Source: Sulfurimonas hydrogeniphila (GTDB taxonomy: Bacteria; Campylobacterota; Campylobacteria; Campylobacterales; Sulfurimonadaceae). From it: a DNA stretch of 64,000 bases. Made by a program: the position numbers and the translations under genes. This document shows, one piece after another, positions 1 to 8,787 of the stretch (its first letter is position 1; every line of letters starts with the position of its first letter). Below the pieces are notes generated by a model. It was not told the DNA's origin. It worked only from the letters and a program-made list of their open reading frames with translations, and searched no databases. The DNA lies in assembly GCF_009068765.1 (NCBI RefSeq), contig NZ_CP035534.1, forward strand, positions 682,001 to 746,000. Direction: 5' to 3'.

Positions 1-863
1 ATCTGTGAAATAGTGCCTTCGGCAAAATTGTCACCGTCACTTGAGGAACGGGTAATGATAATACCGGTTGCAGTTGAGGTAATGAGTGCCGGAATCTGGC
101 TGACAAGACCATCCCCGATTGTAAGGAGTGTGAAGGTAGAAGCGCTGTCTGCAACGCTCATATCGTACTGAAAAACACCGATGAGAAAACCGCCGATGAT
201 ATTTATAAGAGTAATAATAATACCTGCAACAGCATCGCCTTTGACAAATTTTGAAGAACCGTCCATCGCCCCGTAAAAATTGGCATCCTGAAGAATTTCT
301 GCACGGCGTTGTTTTGCTTCGGCATCATCAATGAGTCCTGCATTTAAATCCGCATCAACCGCCATCTGTTTTCCGGGCATAGAGTCAAGTACAAAACGTG
401 CTGCAACTTCTGCAACCCTTGTGGAACCTTTTGTAATAACCATAAAGTTTATAAGAACCAAAATGGAAAAAACGATAATTCCGATAACATAGTTTCCCCC
501 GACAACAAAATCACCAAAACTTGTAATAACATCACTGACCTGTTCCGGTCCCTCATAACCGTGACTTAAAATCATTCTGGTTGTCGCAATGTTGAGTGAA
601 AGCCTAAAAAGGGTGAGAATCAGTATAAGTGTCGGGAAGGTAGTCAAGTCTGTCGGTTTTGGTACATATAATGAAATAAGCAAGATTAAAACAGACAAGG
701 CAATTGAAATTGTCAGCAAAACATCCAATATCGAAGAAGGCAGAGGAACAATGATAATGGCGAGTATTGCCATTACAAAAAAGACAACACCAAGATCACG
801 TTTGCCTAGTAAAAAGTTAAGGGAGGTTCCGATTTTTTGTTTTGTTGTCAATTTTCTTGCCAA
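1..863 (-). CDS. flhA: FlhA, flagellar export gate protein (5' part; runs off the window)
   Basis: FlhA is the inner-membrane gate subunit of the flagellar type III secretion apparatus. About 287 N-terminal codons are present: a short basic N-terminus, several hydrophobic helices from about residue 20, and the conserved cytoplasmic loop with [16 protein letters not shown]. The start is taken as TTG at 863, giving [10 protein letters not shown]; an in-frame TGA at 867-869 excludes a longer protein, and TTG at 851 is the alternative. A GGTGAG stretch lies about 10 bases upstream. It follows the Rrf2 gene by 20 bases, so the two are probably cotranscribed. The C-terminal cytoplasmic domain is outside the window. 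Confidence 0.93.
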   Translation of the reverse strand, partial: MARKLTTKQKIGTSLNFLLGKRDLGVVFFVMAILAIIIVPLPSSILDVLLTISIALSVLILLISLYVPKPTDLTTFPTLILILTLFRLSLNIATTRMILSHGYEGPEQVSDVITSFGDFVVGGNYVIGIIVFSILVLINFMVITKGSTRVAEVAARFVLDSMPGKQMAVDADLNAGLIDDAEAKQRRAEILQDANFYGAMDGSSKFVKGDAVAGIIITLINIIGGFLIGVFQYDMSVADSASTFTLLTIGDGLVSQIPALITSTATGIIITRSSSDGDNFAEGTISQ

Positions 864-883
864 GTGTCAGTGTCTCACCAAAT

Positions 884-1288
884 TTAGTCGTCGAGTAAGT
901 CTGCCAAAGTCAAGTTTGCCAAAAACAAATCTATTTTCCCCTGGAGTTTGTGTAAAAAAGGCCATATTGTACATGTACTGGCTTTTTCGGAAGGACAGTC
1001 TTCCAAAGAGGGAGCACACTCAAAAACAGTAGGTGCTTTGCCTTCTACGCAGGACGCGACACTAAGCATATTGATATCTTTGGGATCTTTGTTGAGTGCA
1101 AAACCACCATTGACACCTTTGTATGAGTTTAAAATCTGCGCTTTTGCCATAGACTGAAGAATTTTTGCCAAAAAACTTTTGGAGATAGAAAGCTCTTTGG
1201 AAAGAGTATCACTGTCCATTGGCGCTTCTGCTTTGCAAAGCAGTATAAGTGATAAGATGGCATATTCGCTGGCACGGGTTATAAGCAT
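884..1288 (-). CDS. Rrf2/IscR-family transcriptional regulator
   Basis: A 134-residue protein with the Rrf2 architecture: an N-terminal winged helix (MLITRASEYAILSL start, recognition helix near residues 36-50, wing GVNGGFAL near 58-65) and a cysteine-bearing linker. Cysteines at 91, 98 and 106 (plus 80) have spacing close to, but not the same as, the Fe-S-binding cysteines of IscR, so sensing by an iron-sulfur cluster is plausible but inferred. It lies immediately upstream of flhA on the same strand. Whether it regulates flagellar genes cannot be told from the sequence. Confidence 0.85.
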   Translation of the reverse strand: MLITRASEYAILSLILLCKAEAPMDSDTLSKELSISKSFLAKILQSMAKAQILNSYKGVNGGFALNKDPKDINMLSVASCVEGKAPTVFECAPSLEDCPSEKASTCTIWPFLHKLQGKIDLFLANLTLADLLDD

Positions 1289-1381
1289 GTATTTACTTTC
1301 ATTGTTTAAACTTTTAAAATGATATTATATCCAAAATTACTGCTGAAATAAACAAAAATAAAATTTAAAGAAAAGTTTTGC

Positions 1382-1387
1382 TATAAT
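1382..1387 (+). promoter_or_regulatory. rpsO promoter -10 box (TATAAT)
   Basis: TATAAT preceded by TTTTGC, about 60 bases before rpsO. The same TATAATCACGC string occurs at the ATP synthase promoter (13871), which supports both as real -10 elements. No clear -35 is visible, as is usual in Campylobacterota. A strong AGGAGG ribosome-binding site follows at 1440-1445. Confidence 0.7.
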
Positions 1388-1450
1388 CACGCTTCAATTC
1401 TTCTGCATTGTGCATTTGAGTTAGATTATTATACCTATCAGGAGGCTATT

Positions 1451-1726
1451 ATGGCTTTAGATTCGGCTAAAAAACAAGAAATAGTTGCGAAATACGGTCG
1501 CAGTGAAAATGACACTGGTTCAAGTGAAGTTCAAATTGCACTTTTAACTGAAAGAATTAAAGAGTTAACAGAACACTTAAAAGTTTTCAAAAAAGATCAC
1601 GCATCTCGTTTGGGATTACTGAAATTAGTTGGTCAGCGTCGTCGTTTGATGAAATACTTCAAAAGAAAAGACAAAGACGCCTATATGAAACTCATCGAAG
1701 ATTTAGGCATCCGTGACAATATCTAA
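1451..1726 (+). CDS. rpsO: 30S ribosomal protein S15
   Basis: A 91-residue protein with the complete S15 fold and near-canonical length (usually 88-90). Recognisable segments include the [14 protein letters not shown] helix and the rRNA-contacting H-x3[15 protein letters not shown] region. It binds the central domain of 16S rRNA. The start is fixed by AGGAGG six bases upstream. It is monocistronic here, with its own promoter and a terminator downstream. Confidence 0.98.
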   Translation: MALDSAKKQEIVAKYGRSENDTGSSEVQIALLTERIKELTEHLKVFKKDHASRLGLLKLVGQRRRLMKYFKRKDKDAYMKLIEDLGIRDNI

Positions 1727-1746
1727 GTTTTAAACTTTTTCTTTAA

Positions 1747-1766
1747 AAGTCCCTTTTAAGGGACTT
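1747..1766. terminator. Bidirectional terminator between rpsO and kdsB
   Basis: A 9-bp perfect stem (AAGTCCCTT / AAGGGACTT) with a two-base centre, flanked by A/T-rich sequence on both sides. It sits between the convergent rpsO and kdsB genes and can serve both. Confidence 0.8.
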
Positions 1767-1771
1767 CTTCC

Positions 1772-1781
1772 TTACATGTAA
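1772..1781. repeat. TTACATGTAA palindrome (one of 16 exact copies)
   Basis: This is the only intergenic copy of a 10-bp palindrome repeated through the window. Other exact copies start at 4842, 6958, 10638, 11453, 17494, 28725, 33639, 34893, 40525, 42015, 44603, 45230, 50797, 53684 and 57043, all inside genes. One-base variants occur at 2346, 28750 and 60828. Many copies extend to TTTACATGTAAA. The count was made by eye and may miss some. Confidence 0.85.
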
Positions 1782-1789
1782 ACTAATTT

Positions 1790-2506
1790 TTATAAAAAAA
1801 TCTCAATCGCCCTTTGTAAATCATCTTTTGTATCTATACCAAAACCCGTACTCGCCACTTTGACCATAGCTATATTTTTTCCATGGTATATTGCACGAAG
1901 CTGCTCTAGTTTTTCTATGTCTTCAACAGGGGCATCAGGGAGTGAACAAAACTCTTTTAAGCTTTTTTTAGAAAAACCGTAAATACCGATATGTCCGAAA
2001 TAGACAGCTTCTCCGCTTTGATTGAATGGTATTTTAGCACGGGAAAAATAGACGGCATTGCTGTTTGCATCGAGCACAACTTTGACGAGATTGGAATCCT
2101 CTGCCGCTTGTGCATTAACAGCATTGTAGCAGCTTCCCATAATAAAATCTTTTTTTTCTTTTTGCAGTTCTTTGAGTTTTTGTATAAGGGACTCAACAAC
2201 ATCAGGCTCTATAAAAGGTTCATCTGCCTGTACATTGATAATAAGTTCTTCATCCGATAAATTTAAAATAGTGGCACATTCATGAATTCTGTCCGTACCG
2301 CTTTTATGTGTTGTGGATGTCAGCATAGCTTTGATTCCATACTTTTTACATGTAGTAATGATACGTTCATCATCGCACGCGACAACTACATCATCCAAAT
2401 GTGATACTCTTTGTGCCGTTCTTACCACCATAGGCAAGCCTCCTATGTCTGCTAAAACCTTTTGCGGAAACCGTGTGGATGCCAATCTTGCCGGAATAAT
2501 AATCAT
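1790..2506 (-). CDS. kdsB: 3-deoxy-manno-octulosonate cytidylyltransferase (CMP-Kdo synthetase)
   Basis: Activates Kdo with CTP for lipopolysaccharide inner-core synthesis in the cytoplasm. The 238-residue length is typical. The N-terminus MIIIPARLASTRFPQKVL carries the CTP-binding PARLxSTRxPxK motif; TSTTHKSGTDRIHE and NVQADEPFI are also family signatures. Translation begins at ATG 2506, and the gene ends next to the shared terminator with rpsO. Confidence 0.95.
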   Translation of the reverse strand: MIIIPARLASTRFPQKVLADIGGLPMVVRTAQRVSHLDDVVVACDDERIITTCKKYGIKAMLTSTTHKSGTDRIHECATILNLSDEELIINVQADEPFIEPDVVESLIQKLKELQKEKKDFIMGSCYNAVNAQAAEDSNLVKVVLDANSNAVYFSRAKIPFNQSGEAVYFGHIGIYGFSKKSLKEFCSLPDAPVEDIEKLEQLRAIYHGKNIAMVKVASTGFGIDTKDDLQRAIEIFL

Positions 2507-2524
2507 ATTAATCTGCCCTTATGA

Positions 2525-2530
2525 TATAAT
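2525..2530 (+). promoter_or_regulatory. -10 box for the operon starting at 2562
   Basis: TATAAT in the context GATATAATTGCAA, 31 bases before the methyltransferase start. The same extended context precedes thrC (54408). The ribosome-binding site is probably AAGGGA at about 2547-2552. Confidence 0.6.
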
Positions 2531-2561
2531 TGCAATATTATAACCCAAGGGACTTTAATTC

Positions 2562-3257
2562 ATGCTTCTTTACCAACCGGATTCTGGTTACTGCTATAAC
2601 AGCGACTCTCTTTTTTTGTACGATTTTATCAACTCTTTTCATCCCAAAGGGAAAGTTTTGGATGTAGGTGCAGGTTGCGGAGTGGTAGGACTGCTTGTTG
2701 CAAGAGACAATGAAAAAATAGAACTTGAAGCAGTGGAAAAGCAGGAAGTTTTCAGGCATTTTTCAAAAACGAATGCCCGAGTCAACAAAATAGCGTATAG
2801 ACTGCATGAGTGTGATTTTTTGGATATGCAAGAAATACAGAAATATGACTATATTATTTCGAACCCGCCGTTCTATCCGGCTGGTGTACAAAAAAGCCAA
2901 AATGAGATATTATTTAATGCACGCTATAATGTACACCTCCCTTTAGAGAAGTTTTTTAAAAAGGTGTCGCGTTTGTTGCGGCCACATTCACATTTTATAT
3001 TTTGTTATGATGCGACACAGTTTGGAAATGTCTGCGTTGAACTTGAGAGAGTCAAAATGAAGATAGTGGATGTGCAGTTTGTCCACCCAAAAATTGACAG
3101 GAGTGCATCACTTGTAATGATACATGCAAGAAACGGTTCAAAGGCAATGATGAAGGTCTGGCCTCCATTGATAAGTTTTGAGGGAGACAATCCTTCACAA
3201 AAAGTACAAAACATTTATAAAAAAGCCAATACACAGAGTATAAAATGTCAAATATAA
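2562..3257 (+). CDS. tRNA1(Val) A37 N6-methyltransferase-like protein
   Basis: A 231-residue class I SAM-dependent methyltransferase. The SAM-binding motif VLDVGAGCGVVGLL is at residues 32-45 and the N6-adenine catalytic tetrapeptide NPPF at 101-104. This combination, with the N-terminal PxSGYxYNSDS segment, matches the TrmN6/YfiC group that methylates A37 of tRNA-Val. It starts a tightly packed plus-strand operon and overlaps the next gene by 13 bases. The precise substrate is inferred from family resemblance. Confidence 0.8.
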   Translation: MLLYQPDSGYCYNSDSLFLYDFINSFHPKGKVLDVGAGCGVVGLLVARDNEKIELEAVEKQEVFRHFSKTNARVNKIAYRLHECDFLDMQEIQKYDYIISNPPFYPAGVQKSQNEILFNARYNVHLPLEKFFKKVSRLLRPHSHFIFCYDATQFGNVCVELERVKMKIVDVQFVHPKIDRSASLVMIHARNGSKAMMKVWPPLISFEGDNPSQKVQNIYKKANTQSIKCQI

Positions 3258-3625
3258 TAAAAAAAGAAAATTATCCTTATGCTTTTGATGCCAGTGCATG
3301 TGCTGCATGCGAAGGCAGATGCTGTACAGGGGAGAGTGGTTATATATATGTCACTAAAAATGAAATATTTGCAATTGCAGAAGTTTTAGCAATGGATGTT
3401 AATGAATTTGCGTTAAAATATCTCTTTAAGAAAGGGTATAAATACTCTATCAAAGAAAATAAAATTAATGACTCCTATGAATGTGTTTTTTATGACAGAA
3501 AAACAAATGGGTGTAAAATATACAGTGCCCGTCCAAATCAGTGTAAAACATTTCCTTTTTGGGATTATTACAAAACCAGAGTTGATGAGCTAAAACTTGA
3601 GTGTCCAGGAATAATAGATGATTAG
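3245..3625 (+). CDS. YkgJ-family cysteine cluster protein
   Basis: A 126-residue protein with an N-terminal C-x2-C-x3-CC cluster (Cys19, 22, 26, 27) and later cysteines in CVFYD, GCKIYSARPNQC and ECPG. This is the zinc- or iron-chelating CxxCxxxCC family (UPF0153/YkgJ), whose function is unknown. It overlaps both neighbours by 8-13 bases, indicating translational coupling within the operon. Confidence 0.8.
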   Translation: MSNIIKKENYPYAFDASACAACEGRCCTGESGYIYVTKNEIFAIAEVLAMDVNEFALKYLFKKGYKYSIKENKINDSYECVFYDRKTNGCKIYSARPNQCKTFPFWDYYKTRVDELKLECPGIIDD

Positions 3626-4913
3626 AATTCTCCTTTTAGTAACAGTGTCGCTGTTTTTTGTTTCATGCTCAACGCATCCCAGACCGATAAGTTCAAATGA
3701 AAAAGCTTTTGAGGGTGAAGATCTCTATATTATGCTTGCGTTAAATGCTGAACTTACAAAACATTATGATGTGGCGGCAAAGCGTTTTGAAGAACTTTAT
3801 GACAAAGCATCCAAAAAAGAGTATCTGTATCGCTCTTTGCATAACTATCTTTTGGCAAAAAAGAATGAAAAAGTGATTGAAAAAGTTGATGAAATAACAG
3901 AGGGTACTTTCTCTGATCCAGCGCTTATCCGTCTAAAAATCATTGCTTTGACGGAAATGGGAAAACTCGATTATGCAAAAAAACTCTCAATCGCACTTGC
4001 AAAAAAAACACAAAAAGCAGAGGATTACCTTTTAGCCAGTGATGTGTATATCAAAAACCAGGAATTTGATGTAGCTTTAAAGTATCTTAACAGTGCATAT
4101 ATGAAAGAGTATAACGAAAAAATACTTGATAAAATGGCAATTATTCTGTATGTTAATCTGCACAGGAAAAAAGATGCGATTGCCTATCTTGAGACACATA
4201 CACGCATGCACGGATGCTCACAGCTTATTTGTAACCGTTTGATCGGAATTTACAGTAATGAAAACAATATTGAAGGTTTGCTCTCTGTATATAAAAGACT
4301 CTACAATTTAAAAAAAGACAAATCAGTCGCACAAAAAATAATCCGTATATATGCCTATAAAAGAGACTATGTCAAACTTATTGACTTTTTGGAAGAGACA
4401 CATGCAGATGATGCGGTACTTTTAGAACTCTATATGACAGGGAAAAATTATGCAAAAGCAAGTGCTTTGGCGCAGAAACTTTATGAAAAAAGCGGGGATA
4501 TAAAATATTTGGGACAAAGTGCTGTTTATGAGTATGAAGCACACAGCAAGAAAATGACAAAAAAGCTTTTGGCATCTATAGTAAAAAAGTTGACAAAAGT
4601 TACCAAAGAGACAGATGAACCACTCTATCTAAACTATTTGGGCTATATTCTGATTGATCATGACCTGGATATCAAAAAAGGTATGTACTACATCAAAAAA
4701 GTATTAAAAACAAATCCGGATTCTGCATTTTATCTGGATTCCCTGGCATGGGGCTATTATAAACTTGGAAAGTGCGTTGAAGCGAAAAAAGTGATGGAGA
4801 GAGTAGTCAATATGGAAGGCGGAGACAATCCTGAAGTACTCTTACATGTAAAGAAAATAGAGGCATGTTACAAAAAGAGTTTAGAACACAAAAAGGGGAA
4901 GAAGAAAAAATGA
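3618..4913 (+). CDS. TPR-repeat lipoprotein
   Basis: A 431-residue exported protein. The N-terminal hydrophobic stretch ends in FFVSC (Cys17), a plausible lipobox, so it is probably anchored to a membrane by lipid. The rest is helical with tetratricopeptide-like repeats, clearest near residues 335-395 ([20 protein letters not shown]). The C-terminus is strongly basic (KKGKKKK). A role as an envelope scaffold is likely; no enzymatic motif is visible. It contains one TTACATGTAA copy (4842). Confidence 0.75.
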   Translation: MIRILLLVTVSLFFVSCSTHPRPISSNEKAFEGEDLYIMLALNAELTKHYDVAAKRFEELYDKASKKEYLYRSLHNYLLAKKNEKVIEKVDEITEGTFSDPALIRLKIIALTEMGKLDYAKKLSIALAKKTQKAEDYLLASDVYIKNQEFDVALKYLNSAYMKEYNEKILDKMAIILYVNLHRKKDAIAYLETHTRMHGCSQLICNRLIGIYSNENNIEGLLSVYKRLYNLKKDKSVAQKIIRIYAYKRDYVKLIDFLEETHADDAVLLELYMTGKNYAKASALAQKLYEKSGDIKYLGQSAVYEYEAHSKKMTKKLLASIVKKLTKVTKETDEPLYLNYLGYILIDHDLDIKKGMYYIKKVLKTNPDSAFYLDSLAWGYYKLGKCVEAKKVMERVVNMEGGDNPEVLLHVKKIEACYKKSLEHKKGKKKK

Positions 4914-5713
4914 TTTTAGATGATATTATTAAAAAAACAAAAGAAGATCTGATACAAAGAGAGAAAGAGTTTTCTCTGGACTGGCTAGGCCGTTCTCTTG
5001 CATTCAATGCCAGACAGCCGCGTGATGTAATTCCGTTTTTAAAAGCTACAGAGGAAGACCCGTACAGAATTATTGCTGAGGTGAAAAAGGCCTCACCTTC
5101 AAAGGGTGTCATTCGTGAAGATTTTGATCCGCTCGCCATTGCTCAGGCGTATGAACGGGGAGGGGCAAGTGCTATTTCTGTTTTAACAGAACCGCACTTT
5201 TTTCAAGGTTCTCTTGATTATCTTGCAGGTATTCGCAGATATGTTTCTGTTCCTCTTTTAAGAAAAGATTTTATTATTTCAAAATATCAGGTACTTGAAG
5301 CTCTGGTTTTTGGGGCTGATTTTATTTTGCTTATTGCAGCAGCTTTAAGCAAGAAAGAGCTCAAAGATTTGCTGGGCTATGCAAGACACTTGGGATTGGA
5401 AGTTTTGGTTGAGGTGCATGACAAAAAAGATTTGGTAAAAGCTATTTATGCCGGAGCAGATATTATCGGAATAAATCACAGAAATCTGCAGACGTTTGAG
5501 ATGAATATGAACCTTTGCTATGAATTGATTCCTTTAATACCAAACGGAAAAATTATTGTGGCGGAGAGTGGCATATACGAGCATGGACAGCTTGAAGATT
5601 TAAGCAAAGCAGGGGTTGACGCATTTTTGGTCGGTGAATCATTAATGCGGCAAGAAGATGAAGAGTTGGCAGTAAAGAAACTGAAATTCGGAGAAAATTA
5701 TGAAAAAAAATAA
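4910..5713 (+). CDS. trpC: Indole-3-glycerol phosphate synthase
   Basis: Catalyses ring closure of CdRP to indole-3-glycerol phosphate in tryptophan synthesis. About 267 residues from ATG 4910, chosen because [10 protein letters not shown] is the usual beginning; an earlier in-frame ATG at 4865 would add residues encoded within the preceding gene. TIM-barrel signatures: [40 protein letters not shown] and VGESLMR. It is a stand-alone trpC with no other trp gene nearby, so the pathway is dispersed. It overlaps the next gene by 14 bases. Confidence 0.95.
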   Translation: MILDDIIKKTKEDLIQREKEFSLDWLGRSLAFNARQPRDVIPFLKATEEDPYRIIAEVKKASPSKGVIREDFDPLAIAQAYERGGASAISVLTEPHFFQGSLDYLAGIRRYVSVPLLRKDFIISKYQVLEALVFGADFILLIAAALSKKELKDLLGYARHLGLEVLVEVHDKKDLVKAIYAGADIIGINHRNLQTFEMNMNLCYELIPLIPNGKIIVAESGIYEHGQLEDLSKAGVDAFLVGESLMRQEDEELAVKKLKFGENYEKK

Positions 5714-6050
5714 AATTATTATTCTGCTTTTTACACTCACAGTGTTCTTTTTGAGCGGATGTACGCAAGAAGCACAAAATAAAATAGGACGCTCTATCCA
5801 AAACTGGACAGGAACAAACGGTGTGCTTGATATTTATATGGGCGGCAAACTGGTGCAGAGATTTATCAAAATTGACAAACTTACCACAGCGACGAGTACA
5901 GACGGAAATACACCGAGAAACTACCGCTACGGGTATGGTTATATAGATACAAACAGAAATTTTGTAGTTGATAAAGGGGAGAAAAAAGTCTACTTTGAAA
6001 TCAGTAATTATTCAACACCCTATGTGTTTTATGAAAACCCAAAGAATTAA
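5700..6050 (+). CDS. Small lipoprotein of unknown function
   Basis: A 116-residue protein with a clear lipoprotein signal: basic start MKKNK, a hydrophobic core and the lipobox LSGC (Cys21). The mature part is short, polar and probably beta-rich ([23 protein letters not shown]). The start is inside the end of trpC and the stop is immediately followed by dapE. I do not recognise the family. Confidence 0.7.
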   Translation: MKKNKIIILLFTLTVFFLSGCTQEAQNKIGRSIQNWTGTNGVLDIYMGGKLVQRFIKIDKLTTATSTDGNTPRNYRYGYGYIDTNRNFVVDKGEKKVYFEISNYSTPYVFYENPKN

Positions 6051-7157
6051 ATGATGGATGTGATTCAACTGTTTAAATATCTGATCAACTCAAAAAGTGA
6101 AACACCGGATGATGGCGGTATTTTGAATTTTGTTGAGGATTATCTTCCCGGTTTTGAAGCGATAAGAATTGATATTGAAGATGTCAAAAATCTTTTTATC
6201 TATAAAAGATTTTCCGAGGGTGAGCATCTCTGTTTTGCCGGGCATGTTGATGTTGTTCCTGCAGGAAAAGGATGGGATACAAACCCGTATGAAGCTGTGG
6301 AAAAAGAGGGCTTTATATATGGTCGCGGTGCACAGGATATGAAAAGCGGACTCGCCGCTTTTATTCAGGCTGTAAAAGATACGAAAAACTTTAAAGGCAC
6401 GCTCTCTTTGCTTTTAACTTCGGATGAAGAGGGTGAAGCAACGAACGGTACGGTCAAAGTACTGGAATATTTGAAAAAGAACAATATGCTTCCGGATGCC
6501 TGTGTGGTTGCAGAGCCTACATGCGAAAAAGAGTTTGGCGATGCCATAAAAGTGGGACGCCGCGGTTCTATTAACGGGTACCTTACTCTTAAAGGAAAAC
6601 AGGGGCATGCAGCTTATCCCGAAAAAGCGATAAACCCCATACACCAAATAGCAAAAGTTTTGGGTGATATGGCAGGTGTTGATTTGGATGAGGGAGATGA
6701 GTTTTTTGCACCTTCAAAGTTTGTCATTACCGATATTCGTTCTGGTATGCAGGTGACAAATGTTACACCCAATGAGCTGAAAATGATGTTTAATGTGCGC
6801 AACAATACAAAAACCACACAAAAAGAGGTAGAAGAATTTGTTGCCAGACATTTACAGGGATTGGACTATGAACTGCGTCTGACACAAGGTTCCTATCCTT
6901 TTAAAACAGATACGGATACGAAACTTGTCAAAAAAATAGACACGGCTATAGAAATGGTTACATGTAAAGTGCCAAAACACTCTACGGCAGGCGGAACAAG
7001 CGATGCAAGATTCATTGCACCTCTTGGTATAGATGTGGTTGAGTTTGGTGTAAAAAATGACACCATTCACTCGATAAATGAGAGAACAACACAAAAAGAG
7101 GTACAAGATCTCTATAGCGTTTTTAAAACGCTTATCAGCGAGTGGAACAGGCAGTGA
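6051..7157 (+). CDS. dapE: Succinyl-diaminopimelate desuccinylase
   Basis: A di-zinc M20-family peptidase that makes LL-diaminopimelate for lysine and peptidoglycan. The 368-residue length is close to the family norm. Metal- and substrate-site motifs are in order: FAGHVDVVPAGKGW, GRGAQDMKSG, TSDEEGEA, and HSTAGGTSDARF near the C-terminus. The start is one of two adjacent ATGs (6051 or 6054). Its stop overlaps the likely GTG start of the thioredoxin gene. It carries TTACATGTAA at 6958, read as Thr-Cys-Lys. Confidence 0.96.
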   Translation: MMDVIQLFKYLINSKSETPDDGGILNFVEDYLPGFEAIRIDIEDVKNLFIYKRFSEGEHLCFAGHVDVVPAGKGWDTNPYEAVEKEGFIYGRGAQDMKSGLAAFIQAVKDTKNFKGTLSLLLTSDEEGEATNGTVKVLEYLKKNNMLPDACVVAEPTCEKEFGDAIKVGRRGSINGYLTLKGKQGHAAYPEKAINPIHQIAKVLGDMAGVDLDEGDEFFAPSKFVITDIRSGMQVTNVTPNELKMMFNVRNNTKTTQKEVEEFVARHLQGLDYELRLTQGSYPFKTDTDTKLVKKIDTAIEMVTCKVPKHSTAGGTSDARFIAPLGIDVVEFGVKNDTIHSINERTTQKEVQDLYSVFKTLISEWNRQ

Positions 7158-7585
7158 AATCTCTTTTTGTGCTGCTCTTTTTCAGTGTCACTCTTTTTTG
7201 TGCACCGCTTCATTGGAGTCATGACTATTTGAAAGCATTGTCAGATGCAAAAAAAGAGCATAAGCTTATCTATGTGTTAATCGTTTCTGACACATGCGGG
7301 TGGTGCAAAAAATTTGAAAAGACAACTTTGCAAAATACAAAGATTAAAGAGAGAGTTAATAAAGAATTTGTTACTGTTTTACTCTCAAGAGACAGACATG
7401 CAATACCGAAATTTTTGAAAACATCTCCTGTTCCAAGACACTATTTTTTGGATGAAACAGGAAAAATACTGTATGCATCTTTAGGATACAGAGACGAAGA
7501 GATGTTCAATGCATTTATGGACAATGCCCAAGAACATTATGAAATACTAAAGGATGAAAACTATGAAACAAGTAAAGACAGATAA
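7154..7585 (+). CDS. Periplasmic thioredoxin-like protein
   Basis: About 143 residues from GTG 7154, which overlaps the dapE stop (GTGA) and gives a clean signal peptide (KSLFVLLFFSVTLFCA); a GTG at 7142 would add four residues. The thioredoxin fold carries the redox motif C48-G-W-C51, and the cis-proline region is probably TSPVPRHYFLD. It is likely a thiol oxidoreductase of the envelope; the partner is unknown. It overlaps ridA by 23 bases. Confidence 0.8.
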   Translation: MKSLFVLLFFSVTLFCAPLHWSHDYLKALSDAKKEHKLIYVLIVSDTCGWCKKFEKTTLQNTKIKERVNKEFVTVLLSRDRHAIPKFLKTSPVPRHYFLDETGKILYASLGYRDEEMFNAFMDNAQEHYEILKDENYETSKDR

Positions 7586-7955
7586 AGCACCTTCGGCAAT
7601 AGGACCCTATTCACAGGCAATCGTGGCAAACGGAATCGTTTATACATCAGGACAGATTGCGTTAACGGCTTCAGGCACAGATGAGCTGCTTCAAGAAGAT
7701 GTGTCAATTCAAACAGTTGCAGTTTTAAAAAATCTTCAGGCAGTTTTGGAAGAAGCGGGAAGCTCTTTACAGGATGTGGTAAAAACAACAATTTTTTTGG
7801 CAGATATGGACTCGTTTGCCACAGTTAATGCAATATATGAAAAAGCATTCGGTGAACATAAGCCGGCACGCGCAACAGTAGCGGTAAAAACACTGCCTAA
7901 GAATGCTTTGGTAGAAATAGATGCCGTGGCATTAGTGACAGACTACTCTTTTTAA
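7563..7955 (+). CDS. ridA: RidA-family enamine/imine deaminase
   Basis: A 130-residue YjgF/YER057c/UK114 family protein that hydrolyses reactive 2-aminoacrylate-type enamines made by PLP enzymes. Family motifs: APSAIGPYSQA near the start, SGQIAL, and ARATVAVKTLPKNALVEIDAVA at the end, including the arginine that binds the carboxylate. Start ATG 7563 is preferred because AAGGATGAAAA lies at the right spacing; ATG 7554 is possible. It is the last gene of the operon that starts at 2562. Confidence 0.92.
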   Translation: MKQVKTDKAPSAIGPYSQAIVANGIVYTSGQIALTASGTDELLQEDVSIQTVAVLKNLQAVLEEAGSSLQDVVKTTIFLADMDSFATVNAIYEKAFGEHKPARATVAVKTLPKNALVEIDAVALVTDYSF

Positions 7956-7999
7956 GTGGTATTTCTTTTTGTTTAATCAAGACTTAAAGCTTGAATGGG

Positions 8000-8005
8000 T
8001 ATAAT
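8000..8005 (+). promoter_or_regulatory. rplU-rpmA promoter -10 box
   Basis: TATAAT in GGGTATAATTCCGG, 48 bases before rplU, implying a leader of about 40 bases. No -35 is evident. AAGGACC near 8043-8049 is the ribosome-binding site. Confidence 0.6.
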
Positions 8006-8052
8006 TCCGGACTTTTGTAGAAATACAAGCTAAAAATATGTAAGGACCATAG

Positions 8053-8361
8053 ATGTACGCAATTATTAAAAATGGTGGTAAGCAGTATAAAGTTCAAGAG
8101 GGTGATGTTTTATCATTAGATAAATTATCTCTTGACACTGGTGCTACGGTAGAGATTAAAGAGGTTCTGGCTGTGAATGCCGGAGAGCTTAAGATCGGGA
8201 CTCCTTTTGTAGAGGGTGCAGTTGTAACTGCTGAAGTTATTGCAGAAGGACGTGACAAGAAAGTTGTAATTTTCAAAAAGCGTCGTCGTAAAGATTCTAA
8301 AGTAAAACGTGGTTTCAGAAGAGACTATACTCGTGTTAAAATCACGAAAATAGCTGCGTAA
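8053..8361 (+). CDS. rplU: 50S ribosomal protein L21
   Basis: A 102-residue L21 of standard length. Diagnostic segments are [18 protein letters not shown] at the start and [27 protein letters not shown] at the end (the basic rRNA-binding tail). It is followed after 19 bases by rpmA, the widely conserved rplU-rpmA-obgE order. Confidence 0.98.
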   Translation: MYAIIKNGGKQYKVQEGDVLSLDKLSLDTGATVEIKEVLAVNAGELKIGTPFVEGAVVTAEVIAEGRDKKVVIFKKRRRKDSKVKRGFRRDYTRVKITKIAA

Positions 8362-8380
8362 TAAATTAAGGAGATAAGTA

Positions 8381-8638
8381 ATGGCACATAAGAAAGGTCA
8401 GGGTAGTACACAGAATAATCGTGATTCGGCTGGTAGAAGACTTGGTGTAAAAAAATTTGGTGGAGAGGCTGTAGTGGCCGGTAACATCATTATTCGTCAA
8501 AGAGGAACAAAAGTTCATCCAGGCAAAAATGTAGGTATGGGAAAAGATCATACTATATTTGCTTTGGTTGACGGTGTTGTTGCGTTTGAGCGAAAAGACA
8601 AAAAGCGTCAACAAGTTTCCATTATACCTGCTGCGTAA
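8381..8638 (+). CDS. rpmA: 50S ribosomal protein L27
   Basis: An 85-residue L27. It starts [18 protein letters not shown], so it is the short form without the cleavable N-terminal extension of Firmicutes. The tail near the peptidyl-transferase centre and the [15 protein letters not shown] core are intact. Confidence 0.98.
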   Translation: MAHKKGQGSTQNNRDSAGRRLGVKKFGGEAVVAGNIIIRQRGTKVHPGKNVGMGKDHTIFALVDGVVAFERKDKKRQQVSIIPAA

Positions 8639-8659
8639 TTTCTACAGTATAAAACCTCT

Positions 8660-8685
8660 TGTTTCCATCATATCCGATGGAAACA
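8660..8685 (+). terminator. Hairpin downstream of rpmA
   Basis: A perfect 10-bp stem TGTTTCCATC / GATGGAAACA with a 6-base loop, 21 bases after rpmA. There is no U-run directly after it, so it may attenuate or stabilise the 3' end rather than terminate fully. Confidence 0.55.
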
Positions 8686-8725
8686 TATTCCACAAAGAAA
8701 ATTCAAAATATTTAATAAGTTACTT

Positions 8726-8731
8726 TATAAT
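8726..8731 (+). promoter_or_regulatory. obgE promoter -10 box
   Basis: TATAAT about 57 bases before obgE, after the rpmA hairpin. It suggests that obgE-proB-fmt-birA can be transcribed separately from the ribosomal protein genes. Confidence 0.5.
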
Positions 8732-8787
8732 TCATAGTATTTTCTTAAGTATTTACAATGGCATAAAGCCATAAAAAGGATTCACGA

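Noticed and set aside
589-1032. Plus-strand frame of 147 codons
   Set aside because: It is antisense to flhA and the Rrf2 gene, both of which are clearly coding on the minus strand.
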